Source: Friedmanniella luteola
Lineage (GTDB): Bacteria; Actinomycetota; Actinomycetes; Propionibacteriales; Propionibacteriaceae
Length of the DNA: 64,000 nucleotides
Direction: 5' to 3'
Assembly (NCBI RefSeq): GCF_900105065.1
Contig: NZ_LT629749.1
Span: 3,038,001-3,102,000, forward strand
Program-made: the position numbers and the translations under genes
Shown here: positions 8,694-16,701 of the stretch, piece by piece
How the letters are laid out: the number at the start of each line of letters is the position of its first letter
Position numbering within the stretch: position 1 is the first letter of the stretch
Notes under the pieces: model-generated
Databases searched by the model: none
Told to the model about the DNA's origin: nothing
What the model saw: only the letters and a program-made list of their open reading frames with translations

Positions 8694-9218
8694 CTCGGAG
8701 CGCGTCGCGGCCAGCGCGTCGTCGACGGCCTCCTGCACGCCGGCCGTCTGCCAGCTCAGGCCCCGGGTGAGGCTGGTGTGCCAGAGCAGCGGTCCGCCGC
8801 CGTCCAGCGGCCGGCGCGCGCTGATCGTCACGCCGCGCTCCCCCGCCAGCGGGACGAACTGGCGGACGACGATGGTCGCCTCCACCCGCTCGCGGAACAG
8901 CTCGGGCAGCCGGCCGGGCTCGGCGAGCTCGACCTCACCGCGGCGGCCGTCGAGCCGCACCCAGCTCAGCCGGCGCAGCTCGTCGTTCCAGCCGCCCCGC
9001 TCGATCTCGTGCCAGCCGACGTGCTGCCACCCGGCGACACCCCCGGTAGACAGCACCGCGGGGCTGCCGATCGCCAGCCGCTCCCCCTCACCGGCCCAGG
9101 CGAGGATCCGTGGCGTCCGGCCGGGGCTCTCGCGCATCGACGCCAACCACGAGGCGTGGGCGTCGGCCGGCAGCCCGCGGGAGCGCGACCACCAGGCGGT
9201 CTTCGTCGGGGTGGGCAT
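8679..9218 (-). CDS. Conserved actinobacterial hypothetical protein
   Basis: A 179-residue cytoplasmic protein without signal peptide or membrane segments. The pattern 'RILAWAGEGERLAIGSPAVL', 'GWHEIERGGWNDE', 'PGRLPELFRERVEATIVV' is one I associate with uncharacterised actinobacterial proteins that carry no named function. The ATG at 9218 was chosen over the upstream ATG at 9254, which overlaps the sigma-factor gene. It starts 32 bp after that gene's stop and may be cotranscribed with it. Confidence 0.7.
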   Translation of the reverse strand: MPTPTKTAWWSRSRGLPADAHASWLASMRESPGRTPRILAWAGEGERLAIGSPAVLSTGGVAGWQHVGWHEIERGGWNDELRRLSWVRLDGRRGEVELAEPGRLPELFRERVEATIVVRQFVPLAGERGVTISARRPLDGGGPLLWHTSLTRGLSWQTAGVQEAVDDALAATRSEFDMR

Positions 9219-9250
9219 GACCCCATCCTCCCTCGTCCCGACCGGACCTC

Positions 9251-10093
9251 TCACCCGGACAGGTGCCAGACCGCCGCCTGCGGGCAGACGGACCGGAGCG
9301 CGTCGAGTCCCCGCTGCTCGACGCGGCGGACCTGGCCGGGCGAGAGGTCGAGGCGCCGACCGGTGGCGGCCAGGCTGAGCGGCCGGCCTTCCCCGAAGCC
9401 GCAGCGCAGCTCGAGGACCTGGCGGGTCAGCGGGTCCAGCCCGGCCAGCAGGGTGCGGACCTCCGGCAGCGGCGCCTCGGCCTCCGGGGGTGGTGGGGCG
9501 GCGAGCACGGCGGCCACGTCCTCGATCGGGGCCGGGGAGGCGTGCGCCAGCAGGGCCCGGGTCCAGGCGGTGCTGCGGCCCAGCGCGCCGGCGAGCTCGG
9601 CCGGCGTCGGCGTCCGGCCCAGCCGCTGCGTCAGCCCCGCCTCGACGCCACGGGCGGCGCGCAGCTGCTCGGCCCGGCTGACCGGCAGGTTGAGCGCCCC
9701 GAGGTGGCCGGCGCTGCCCGCGCCGACCGCCGAGCGGACCCAGAACAGCGCGTAGGTGGCGAACGTCGTGCCGCGGGTGTGGTCGTAGCGCTGCACGGCC
9801 GCCATCAGGCCGAGGCAGCCCTCCTGGAACAGGTCGCCCTCGGGCAGCCGGCTGCGCGCGGCCGCCTGCCCGGCCACCAGGGCGACCAGCCTGAGGTTCG
9901 CCCGGACGAACCGGTGCCAGGCCTGACGTCCGGCCTCCTCGACCGCGCGCAGCTCCTCGTCGGTCGCGTCGGCGAAGCCGCCCTGCCGGCGGGCCTCGGC
10001 GGCCAGCACCCCGGCCTCGATGGCCCGCGCCAGGACCGGGACCTCCTCCGCGGTCAGCAGCGGTTCGGCGAGCACGGCACGGGCGGCGGTCAT
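9251..10093 (-). CDS. Sigma-70 family RNA polymerase sigma factor (short, no region 1.1)
   Basis: A 280-residue alternative sigma factor. Region 2 is 'LRLVALVAGQAAARSRLPEGDLFQEGCLGLMAAVQRYD' (core binding and 2.2) followed by 'GTTFATYALFWVRSAV' (2.3-2.4). Region 4 is 'LDPLTRQVLELRCGFG' with the helix-turn-helix 'SLAATGRRLDLSPGQVRRVEQRGL'. Domain order and length suggest an SigB/HrdD-like non-essential factor rather than the housekeeping one. The gene lies 60 bp downstream of dnaG on the same strand, reminiscent of the dnaG-rpoD pairing of other bacteria. Confidence 0.87.
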   Translation of the reverse strand: MTAARAVLAEPLLTAEEVPVLARAIEAGVLAAEARRQGGFADATDEELRAVEEAGRQAWHRFVRANLRLVALVAGQAAARSRLPEGDLFQEGCLGLMAAVQRYDHTRGTTFATYALFWVRSAVGAGSAGHLGALNLPVSRAEQLRAARGVEAGLTQRLGRTPTPAELAGALGRSTAWTRALLAHASPAPIEDVAAVLAAPPPPEAEAPLPEVRTLLAGLDPLTRQVLELRCGFGEGRPLSLAATGRRLDLSPGQVRRVEQRGLDALRSVCPQAAVWHLSG

Positions 10094-10153
10094 CGACCCA
10101 GCCTGAGCCGCCCCCACCCGAGGACGGCGGTTGTCCACAGGGCCGCGGGACGG

Positions 10154-12043
10154 CTACTCCAGGGCGCCGATGCTGCGCACCTGGAGCTGCTTGCGCCGGG
10201 CCTCCAGCACCACGAGCTCGGAGAACATCTGGTTGTACTTCTGCTGCGCCTCGACCGGGTTGGTCCGCTGCAGCTTCGACTTCAGGTCGCTGATCGCGCG
10301 CATCACGGTGAGCAGCTGCAGGCCGGCGGTGTGGGCCACGAGGAAGCGGGAGGTCACCTCGCCCTGCACCGGGAGCGGCTCGACGGCCAGCGAGACGATG
10401 AGCGAGCGCAGCTGCTCGTGCTCGGCCGCCGCCGTCATCCGGTGGACCCAGTCCCCGGCCGCGTCGCCCTCGGCGGTCGCCTTCTCGACGGCGGTGAACA
10501 CGGCGGCGTAGGCGGGGTGGGTGAAGTCGGCGACGGTGAGCCCGTCCCAGTCCGGTGGGAACAGCCCGGGGACCTGGATCAGGAGCTTGGTCGTGGCCCG
10601 CTCGAGGGCCAGCAACCGGTCGTGCGGGTCCGGCAACCGGGCTTCCGGTGCCGGGCGGCGCTCGGGCTGCTCGGACGCCGGGTCGGACGCGGGCGCGGTC
10701 GACGGCTCCGGCGCCCGACGGCTGGAGCGGTTGGCGGCCCGGACCACCTCACCGCGGACCTCCTCGACGTCCATCCCCAGCAGGCCCGCGAGCTCGCGGG
10801 CGTAGCCGGTGACGAGGGAGGCGTCGCGGATGCTCGCCACCAGCGGCGCCGCCGCCCGCAGCGCGGCCAGCCGGCCGTCGGCCCGGTCCAGGTCGTGCTG
10901 GGTCAGCACGTTGGTCATCACGAACCGGTAGAGCGGCACCCGCCGGGCCACCAGCTCGCGCACCGCGGCCTCACCGTGCTGGAGCCGCAGGTCGCACGGG
11001 TCGAGGCCGGTCGGCTCGATGGCGACGTAGGTCTGCGCGAGGAAGTTCTGGTCCCCGCTGAACACCTTGAGCGCAGCCGCCTGACCGGCGGCGTCACCGT
11101 CGAAGGTGAAGATCACCTCGCCGTGGAAGGCGTCGTGGTCGCCCATCAGCCGGCGGAGCAGCCGGGCGTGGTCGTCGCCGAAGGCCGTCCCGCAGGAGGC
11201 GACGGCGGTGTCGACGCCGGACAGGTGCGCGGCCATCACGTCGGTGTAGCCCTCCACCACGACGGCCTGGCTCTTGTGCCCGATCGGCTTGCGCGCCAGG
11301 TCGAGCCCGTAGAGCACGTGCGACTTCTTGTAGAGCGGCGTCTCGGGGGTGTTGAGGTACTTGGCGGGCATCCGGTCGTCGTCGAACAGCTTGCGGGCCC
11401 CGAACCCGATGACCTGCTTCCCGGAGTCGCGGATCGGCCACAGCAGCCGGCTCTGGAAGAAGTCGTACCCGGCCTCGCGGACCAGCCCGCCGGTGACCAG
11501 CTCCTTGTCGCTGAAGCCGCGGCCGCGCAGGTGCTGGGCCAGCACCCGGCCACCGCGCGGGGCGAAGCCCACCCCGAACAGCTCGGCCGCCGCCCGGTCG
11601 AAGCCCCGCTGGGCGAGGAACTGCCGACCCGCGAGGGCGTCCGGGGTGGCGAGCTGCTCGGCGAAGAACTCCGCGGCAGCGCGGTGGGCCTCCATCAGCC
11701 GCGAGCGCAGCCCGGGCTCGGGCCGGGGGCCGGAGTCCTCGGTGTAGCGGAGCTGGATGCCCACCCGGTCGGCCAGCCGCTCGATCGACTCCGCGAAGCT
11801 CAGGTTGTCGATCTTCTGCATGAAGGTGATGACGTCGCCGCCCTCGCCGCAGCCGAAGCAGTAGTAGAAGCCGCGGGACGGCGTCACCTGGAAGCTGGGG
11901 GTCTTCTCGTCGTGGAAGGGGCACAGGCCCTTCAGGGACCCGCCGCCCGCGTTCCGCAGGGCGACGTAGGAGCCGATGACCTCGTCGATCCGGGCTCGTT
12001 CACGGACGGTGGCGATGTCGTCGTCGTTGATCCGGCCCGCCAC
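10154..12043 (-). CDS. dnaG: DNA primase
   Basis: Synthesises RNA primers at replication forks (629 residues). The N-terminal CHC2 zinc-binding domain has Cys41, His44, Cys62 and Cys65 ('[11 protein letters not shown]...[12 protein letters not shown]'). A TOPRIM catalytic domain follows with '[14 protein letters not shown]' and '[19 protein letters not shown]'. The C-terminal DnaB-interaction region is preceded by a Pro/Ala/Glu-rich linker (about residues 440-480). The GTG start at 12043 gives the canonical '[14 protein letters not shown]' N-terminus. It shares a 54-bp control region with the divergent DCC gene. Confidence 0.95.
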   Translation of the reverse strand: MAGRINDDDIATVRERARIDEVIGSYVALRNAGGGSLKGLCPFHDEKTPSFQVTPSRGFYYCFGCGEGGDVITFMQKIDNLSFAESIERLADRVGIQLRYTEDSGPRPEPGLRSRLMEAHRAAAEFFAEQLATPDALAGRQFLAQRGFDRAAAELFGVGFAPRGGRVLAQHLRGRGFSDKELVTGGLVREAGYDFFQSRLLWPIRDSGKQVIGFGARKLFDDDRMPAKYLNTPETPLYKKSHVLYGLDLARKPIGHKSQAVVVEGYTDVMAAHLSGVDTAVASCGTAFGDDHARLLRRLMGDHDAFHGEVIFTFDGDAAGQAAALKVFSGDQNFLAQTYVAIEPTGLDPCDLRLQHGEAAVRELVARRVPLYRFVMTNVLTQHDLDRADGRLAALRAAAPLVASIRDASLVTGYARELAGLLGMDVEEVRGEVVRAANRSSRRAPEPSTAPASDPASEQPERRPAPEARLPDPHDRLLALERATTKLLIQVPGLFPPDWDGLTVADFTHPAYAAVFTAVEKATAEGDAAGDWVHRMTAAAEHEQLRSLIVSLAVEPLPVQGEVTSRFLVAHTAGLQLLTVMRAISDLKSKLQRTNPVEAQQKYNQMFSELVVLEARRKQLQVRSIGALE

Positions 12044-12051
12044 GGTCCCCG

Positions 12052-12057
12052 AGTTTA
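12052..12057 (-). promoter_or_regulatory. -10 hexamer TAAACT for dnaG
   Basis: On the minus strand TAAACT lies 8 bp before the dnaG GTG, so the transcript would have almost no leader. It faces the TAGTCT element of the divergent gene. Confidence 0.5.
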
Positions 12058-12085
12058 CGCGCCGGGAACGGTGCCGGCGCCCGCG

Positions 12086-12091
12086 TAGTCT
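12086..12091 (+). promoter_or_regulatory. -10 hexamer TAGTCT of a leaderless promoter
   Basis: TAGTCT is followed by six bases and the GTG at 12098, the same geometry as at 5709, 57848 and 62521. No ribosome-binding site is visible. Confidence 0.55.
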
Positions 12092-12097
12092 CGGCCT

Positions 12098-12577
12098 GTG
12101 CACGACGCCCCCGGACCGTCCACCGCTCCCGTCGGCCGGGACCGTCCCTGGCTGGTCTTCGACGGTGACTGCGCCTTCTGCACCAGCAGCGCCAGCTGGG
12201 TCGCCGAGCGGTTGCACCGCCCGGGCGGCCCCGACGCCCACCTCGTCCCCTGGCAGTTCACCGACCTCGCCGCCCTGGGCGCCACGCCCGAGCGTGCGCA
12301 GACCGAGGTGCTGTGGGTGGAACCCGACGGCCGGGTGATCGGCGGGGCGGCGGCCTTCGCGGCCTGGCTGCGCTTCCGGGGCGGCCCCTACGGCGTCGCC
12401 GGCCGGGCCATGGGCCTGCCGGGCGTCCGCTCAGTCGCGGCGCGCGTCTACCGGCTGGTCGCCCGGAACCGGGACACGATGCCCGGTGGCACCCCCGCCT
12501 GCGCCCTGCCCGCGGCGGACCGCACGCCGACGGCGCCACCCGACCACGAGGCGACGTCGGTCCCACCAGCCGGGTAG
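12098..12577 (+). CDS. DCC family thiol-disulfide oxidoreductase-like protein (DUF393)
   Basis: A 159-residue thioredoxin-fold-like protein. The defining 'VFDGDCAFCTSSASWV' (D-x-x-C-x-x-C type, D-G-D-C-A-F-C) is at about residues 20-35, and the rest follows the family ('VLWVEPDGRVIGGAAAFAAWLR'). Such proteins probably catalyse thiol redox chemistry, but the substrate is unknown. Its last 147 bp overlap the convergent HTTM gene. That C-terminal tail is Pro/Ala-rich and not conserved. GTG start, probably leaderless. Confidence 0.8.
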   Translation: MHDAPGPSTAPVGRDRPWLVFDGDCAFCTSSASWVAERLHRPGGPDAHLVPWQFTDLAALGATPERAQTEVLWVEPDGRVIGGAAAFAAWLRFRGGPYGVAGRAMGLPGVRSVAARVYRLVARNRDTMPGGTPACALPAADRTPTAPPDHEATSVPPAG

Positions 12578-13390
12578 CCGCTCCAGCGGGGCGAAGGCCA
12601 GCCAGCAGACCAGCGTCGGCGCGAAGTGGATGTACAGGATCGCCGCCGTGAAGACGTGGAAGCCCAGCCAGAACAGCGCCGCCAGCAGCAGGGCCCGGCC
12701 GCGGAGCCAGAGCACCACGAGGGACGTCAGCTCGGCCAGGAAGGCGAACCACTGCATGGTCCGGAGCAGCCCCGGGAACGGCAGCAGGAACTGGCCGAGG
12801 CCGTGCGGGCGGCGGACGATCGCCCAGGTGAGGATGAAGCTGTTGGGCCAGGAGGCGAGGCTCCAGTCACCGCTGCGGATCTTCGTCAGCGCCGACAGGA
12901 AGTAGGTGCTGATCACCGCGATCTGCACCGACTTGAGCACCCAGCCCGCCTGCCGGGAGGCGTCGCTGCTCCGCCAGCGGTCCCGCACCACCCCGACGGT
13001 GGGGAGCAGCCAGAGCGCGACGACGAAGGCCAGGTGGTCGTGGTCGACCTTGCCGTAGCTCATCCCGATCGCCGTCCACCAGGTGAAGGCGGCCGCGAGG
13101 ACGAGGCCCGCCAGCCGCGGCAGCCGGTTCGCGGCGGCCACCAGCGAGCCGACGACCAGCACCGCGTAGAGCGTCGTCGTGATCGCGGGGCTCGGCGGCG
13201 GCAGGAGGAACAGCCGCTCGAGCAGCAGCGGCCGGTAGAGGTCCGGCTGGCGGCTCAGCGGGATCGGGTCGGCGACGAGGAGGTGGATGTCGACGAGGAC
13301 GAAGAGGTAGACCACCGTCCGGAGCACCGCGATCCGGGCGTCGGGCACGAGGGGCGCGAACCAGCCGGCGACGCGGCTCGGCACGGTCAC
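12431..13390 (-). CDS. HTTM (vitamin K gamma-carboxylase-like) membrane protein
   Basis: A 319-residue polytopic membrane protein with about six hydrophobic segments, from 'IAVLRTVVYLFVLVDIHLL' to 'LLLAALFWLGFHVFTAAIL'. 'AVISTYFLSALTKIRSGDW' and 'WPNSFILTWAIVRRP' match the HTTM domain shared with vitamin K-dependent carboxylases. Function in bacteria is unclear. The GTG start at 13390 overlaps the stop of the upstream gene by 4 bp. Its 3' end overlaps the convergent DCC gene by 147 bp; HTTM and DCC genes are often neighbours, which supports both calls. Confidence 0.78.
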   Translation of the reverse strand: MTVPSRVAGWFAPLVPDARIAVLRTVVYLFVLVDIHLLVADPIPLSRQPDLYRPLLLERLFLLPPPSPAITTTLYAVLVVGSLVAAANRLPRLAGLVLAAAFTWWTAIGMSYGKVDHDHLAFVVALWLLPTVGVVRDRWRSSDASRQAGWVLKSVQIAVISTYFLSALTKIRSGDWSLASWPNSFILTWAIVRRPHGLGQFLLPFPGLLRTMQWFAFLAELTSLVVLWLRGRALLLAALFWLGFHVFTAAILYIHFAPTLVCWLAFAPLERLPGWWDRRRLVVGWRRRRAVRRGQGAGGGATGHRVPVPGDQPVDARRD

Positions 13391-13842
13391 CGGGGCACGG
13401 TCCAGGTGGCCAGCTCCCGGCGGCCGGAGCCGGTCGGGCGGCCCCGCGACAGCTCCGTGACGTCCTGGACCAGCCAGACCTGCTGCACGGCCGGCTCGGC
13501 GGGGTGGCGGCTGCTCCAGCCCTCGACGACGCCCCGCAGCAGCGACGGGTCGGCGACGATCGCGGGGGTGCGCGCCTCGATCTCGGCGCGGCTGATCCCG
13601 GCCGTGCTCACCCGCAGGGGCAGCTCGAGCCGACGGCCGTCCGCCAGGCGGCCCTCGACGCGGGTGATGACGATGGTGTCGTCGGCCGGCGGGGAGAAGG
13701 CGTACTGCGACATCGGCCCGAAGGGCCACACGTCGTCGCTCATCCGCAGGGAGCCGTTGACCAGCAGCCCGAGGCCGAGCAGGGCCACCGCGACCCGCCA
13801 CGCCAGCCCGGCCCGGCTGATCGGGCGGACCGTGGGCGTCAC
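13387..13842 (-). CDS. Membrane-anchored hypothetical protein upstream of HTTM gene
   Basis: A 151-residue protein with one N-terminal membrane segment ('AWRVAVALLGLGLLVNGSLRM', about residues 14-33) and a soluble, probably extracytoplasmic remainder containing 'FGPMSQYAF'. No known domain is recognised. Its GTG start overlaps the LarA-like stop by 4 bp and its TGA overlaps the HTTM start by 4 bp. The three genes therefore form a translationally coupled operon, larA-like - this gene - HTTM. Confidence 0.72.
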   Translation of the reverse strand: MTPTVRPISRAGLAWRVAVALLGLGLLVNGSLRMSDDVWPFGPMSQYAFSPPADDTIVITRVEGRLADGRRLELPLRVSTAGISRAEIEARTPAIVADPSLLRGVVEGWSSRHPAEPAVQQVWLVQDVTELSRGRPTGSGRRELATWTVPR

Positions 13843-15149
13843 CCGCCCACCACCGGGATGACGTAGGGCCCGTCCGGGATGACGGCGACGGACCGGTCGC
13901 CCGTCCGCGCCATGCTGGCGGCGACGGCGGCGGTCAGGTCGTCGACGACGACGACCGCGGTCAGCGCGCGGTCCTCGCGGGGCAGGCCCGTGCTGTAGAG
14001 CTCGACCCGGCCGTGCCGCATCGGCTTCAGCTGCATCTCGGTCTGCCACTCGTCGACGTCGGCGAGGTCCTTGCCGGTGATCGAGGCCAGGAAGGCGTCC
14101 GGCCCCGCCGCGGCCAGCCGCTGCTGCGCCGCCCGGAACGCGCGCGAGCCCAGCCCCTCCGAGCACTCCGACGCGATGATGAGCGTGCCGCCGGGCGCCA
14201 GCACGTCGAGCGGGGTGACCATGCCCTTGACCGTCTGGTAGTAGGTGGCGTCGAGCGGGTGGCCGGCGGCGGACGTCAGCACCGTGCCGAACCGGCGCCC
14301 CACCGGCACCCGGACCGACGCGGCCACGACGTCGACGACGGCCTGGTGGCTGGCCACCACCTCACCGAAACCCACGTGCACCAGCCGGCGCTCCTCGTCG
14401 ACGACGGCGCTCAGCCCGTGGACCTCGCCGAGCATCCGGACGATCTCCAGCTGCTCCTCGTGCAGCGGGTTGCCCTCCAGCGTGCACTGGACCGCGCGGG
14501 GGTCCTCCATGAAGCGCGCGGAGTGGAACGTCCGGATCGTCGTGTGGTGCGCGACCCCGGGCGCGATGACCTTGCGGCCGCCCGACCAGCCGGCCATGAA
14601 GTGCGGTTCGACCAGCCCGGTGACGATCTTGAGGTCGGCGTCGGCGAAGCGGCGGTCCAGGGAGACGGGTGTGCCCCGGGTGGCGGTGACGCCGAGGGAG
14701 CGGTGGGCGGCGTCGTCGCGGGCGTCGTGGTTCTCGACCCGCACGTGCTCGAGCACCCACGGGTCGCCGACCAGCTCGGCCAGCTCGGCGCCGAGGTTCG
14801 GCCGGTGCAGCCCGGTGGCGACGAGGACGGTGACGGCCTCCAGCGGCACACCCGCGGCGGTGACCTGCTCGACCAGCGGCCGGAGGAACAGCCCGTTCGG
14901 CACCGGCCGGGTGATGTCGCAGATGAGGATGCAGACGCTGCGCCGGCCACGGGCCAGCGCGGCGAGCGGCGGGGACCCGACCGGGTGGTCCAGGGCGTCG
15001 ACGACGGCGGCCGCCGGGTCGGCCAGCGGGGGCAGCGGGCGCTGCCGGATGACCGTCGGCTCGCAGCCGGGCGGCAGCGTCACGTCCAACCGGCCCCGCC
15101 CGTAGGCGAGGGTGACCTCGCGGACACTGCCGGCCAGGCTGCTGGTCAC
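13839..15149 (-). CDS. LarA family (nickel-pincer lactate racemase-like) protein
   Basis: A 436-residue member of the LarA superfamily, enzymes that racemise or epimerise 2-hydroxy acids with a nickel-pincer nucleotide. It begins 'VTLAYGRGRLDVTLP'. Residues matching Lactiplantibacillus LarA catalytic positions are present: Arg81 in 'DITRPVP', His115 in 'GLHRPN', His183 in 'EPHFMAGWSGGRK', Lys193 (the lysine that binds the cofactor in LarA) and His209. The substrate may differ from lactate. The GTG at 15149 has AAGGAG upstream. No larB/C/E cofactor genes are in the window. Confidence 0.82.
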   Translation of the reverse strand: MTSSLAGSVREVTLAYGRGRLDVTLPPGCEPTVIRQRPLPPLADPAAAVVDALDHPVGSPPLAALARGRRSVCILICDITRPVPNGLFLRPLVEQVTAAGVPLEAVTVLVATGLHRPNLGAELAELVGDPWVLEHVRVENHDARDDAAHRSLGVTATRGTPVSLDRRFADADLKIVTGLVEPHFMAGWSGGRKVIAPGVAHHTTIRTFHSARFMEDPRAVQCTLEGNPLHEEQLEIVRMLGEVHGLSAVVDEERRLVHVGFGEVVASHQAVVDVVAASVRVPVGRRFGTVLTSAAGHPLDATYYQTVKGMVTPLDVLAPGGTLIIASECSEGLGSRAFRAAQQRLAAAGPDAFLASITGKDLADVDEWQTEMQLKPMRHGRVELYSTGLPREDRALTAVVVVDDLTAAVAASMARTGDRSVAVIPDGPYVIPVVGG

Positions 15150-15235
15150 CGGGGACTCCTTCAGACGCTCGCGCGGGCGGGCCCGCGACCCGGTCATCGT
15201 ACGGGCCGCCCGACGGCGGCTGCGATCATGAGCGC

Positions 15236-15994
15236 GTGCCCGCGCAGCCCGGCGCGCCGCTGCTCGTGGCGCTCGTCGTCCTCGTCCTGATGGCGGTGAC
15301 GGCCGCGACCGTCGGCGGCCTGCGGACCGGTCGGGCGATCGGCACCGCGGCCGTCCGCGCCGTCGTCCAGCTCGGACTGGTGGCGCTGGTCATCACGGCG
15401 GTGCTCAGCCACCTCGTCTGGTCGGCAGTCTTCGCCCTGGTGATGTTCGGGGTCGCGACGGCCACCTCGGCCCGCCGGGTCGAGGCGCCGCGCCGCTGGC
15501 CGTGGGTGGCGCTGGCCCTGGCGGCGGGGGTGCTGCCCGTGCTGGCGGTGGTGTTCGCGTCGGGGGCCGTGCCCTGGAACGGCGCCTCCCTGGTGCCGGT
15601 GGCCGGGATCGTCATCGGCGGGTCCATGTCGGCCCACTCGCTGGCCGGCCGGCGCTCGTTCGCCGCCCTCCGCGAGGAGCTGGGCACCTACGAGGCGGCG
15701 CTGTCGATCGGGCTGCGCCGCCCGCAGGCGATCACCGAGGTGGTCGGCCGTCGGCTGCCGGAGGCCCTGGTGCCCGGCCTCGACCAGACGCGGACCGTCG
15801 GGCTGGTGACGCTGCCCGGCGCCTTCGTCGGGGTGCTGCTCGGCGGCGGCACCCCGCTGCAGGCGGGCGCGGCCCAGCTGCTGGTGCTGGTGGGCCTGCT
15901 CGCCGCCCAGACCATCACCGTCGTCGTCGCGCACCAGCTGATCCGCGCCGCCCGGCTGCTGCCGCCCGACCTGGCCGGGCGGCTGATCCCCTGA
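15236..15994 (+). CDS. UPF0014/FetB-like ABC transporter permease
   Basis: A 252-residue integral membrane protein with about seven hydrophobic segments. The family hallmark 'DQTRTVGLVTLPGAFVGVLLGG' is near residues 183-204, together with 'IVIGGSMSAHSLAGRR'. In E. coli the FetAB pair is an iron exporter. No ATPase (fetA) gene is adjacent, so the partner must be encoded elsewhere. GTG start 86 bp from the divergent larA-like start. It converges with the cupin gene. Confidence 0.8.
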   Translation: MPAQPGAPLLVALVVLVLMAVTAATVGGLRTGRAIGTAAVRAVVQLGLVALVITAVLSHLVWSAVFALVMFGVATATSARRVEAPRRWPWVALALAAGVLPVLAVVFASGAVPWNGASLVPVAGIVIGGSMSAHSLAGRRSFAALREELGTYEAALSIGLRRPQAITEVVGRRLPEALVPGLDQTRTVGLVTLPGAFVGVLLGGGTPLQAGAAQLLVLVGLLAAQTITVVVAHQLIRAARLLPPDLAGRLIP

Positions 15995-16060
15995 CCCTGC
16001 GACGAGCTCAGGGCGGGTCCGCGGGCACAGGGCGCGGTCGGGGCCCGGGTCGCCGTCGAC

Positions 16061-16546
16061 TCAGCGGTGGTGACGACAGCGCGGCGGGGCGACGTCCTCG
16101 CGCAACGTGGCCCCGACGGGCACGATCTGGGTGATCCGGAGCACGGCCGGCTCGGTCGGCGACGGGTTGCTCACCTGGTGCGGGTCCACCTCGGTGAAGG
16201 ACTGGCCGGCCGCCCAGACGTTCCTGCGGCAGCCGACCTGCTGGACCACGTTCCCGCTCTCGACGGTGGCCAGCACCACCCCGGGGTGCTGGTGCCAGCC
16301 CGAGACGGCGCCGGCCGGATAGGTCAGCGTGAAGGTCCGGACCGTCGCGTCGTCCCGGGTCTTCAGCACGATGCCGTCCTGCCGGGCGCGGGTCCCGCCG
16401 TCCAGCGTCCCGCTCACCACCGGGCCGGCGGTCGGGGCGGGTGGAGGCTGGACCCTCCCACCCCCCGGTGCCGCCACGGCGGTCGAGACCGCCAGCACCC
16501 CCACCAGCAGGGTGGCTCCGGCCGTGGCCGTCATCAGCTTCCGCAT
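16061..16546 (-). CDS. Secreted cupin-domain protein
   Basis: A 161-residue exported protein. A Sec signal peptide occupies about residues 1-25 ('LMTATAGATLLVGVLAVSTAVA-AP'). The mature part is a small beta-barrel cupin with 'AGAVSGWHQHPGVVLATVESGNV' (His-x-His metal ligands and downstream Glu) and 'VDPHQVSNPSPTEPAVL' (third His). Such proteins bind a metal ion; the ligand or reaction is unknown. A good ribosome-binding site (GGAGGGGACCG) precedes the ATG. The upstream 155 bp to the alpha-galactosidase stop contains the promoter region. Confidence 0.8.
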   Translation of the reverse strand: MRKLMTATAGATLLVGVLAVSTAVAAPGGGRVQPPPAPTAGPVVSGTLDGGTRARQDGIVLKTRDDATVRTFTLTYPAGAVSGWHQHPGVVLATVESGNVVQQVGCRRNVWAAGQSFTEVDPHQVSNPSPTEPAVLRITQIVPVGATLREDVAPPRCRHHR

Positions 16547-16701
16547 CGGTCCCCTCCAGCTCTCCCCGAGTTCGGTCGCGGACCAGTCTGGAGCGGCGGG
16601 AGGACGACACGCCAGGAGCGACGGCCACCGCAGAACGGGCTGAGGGCGCACGTCCCTCATCCCCGGACCCTTCGAACCCCTCCCAGCAGGACCGGCAGGC
16701 C

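Noticed and set aside
9263-12088. A 941-codon open frame on the plus strand
   Set aside because: Antisense shadow of the sigma factor and dnaG genes; low-complexity translation, no motif.
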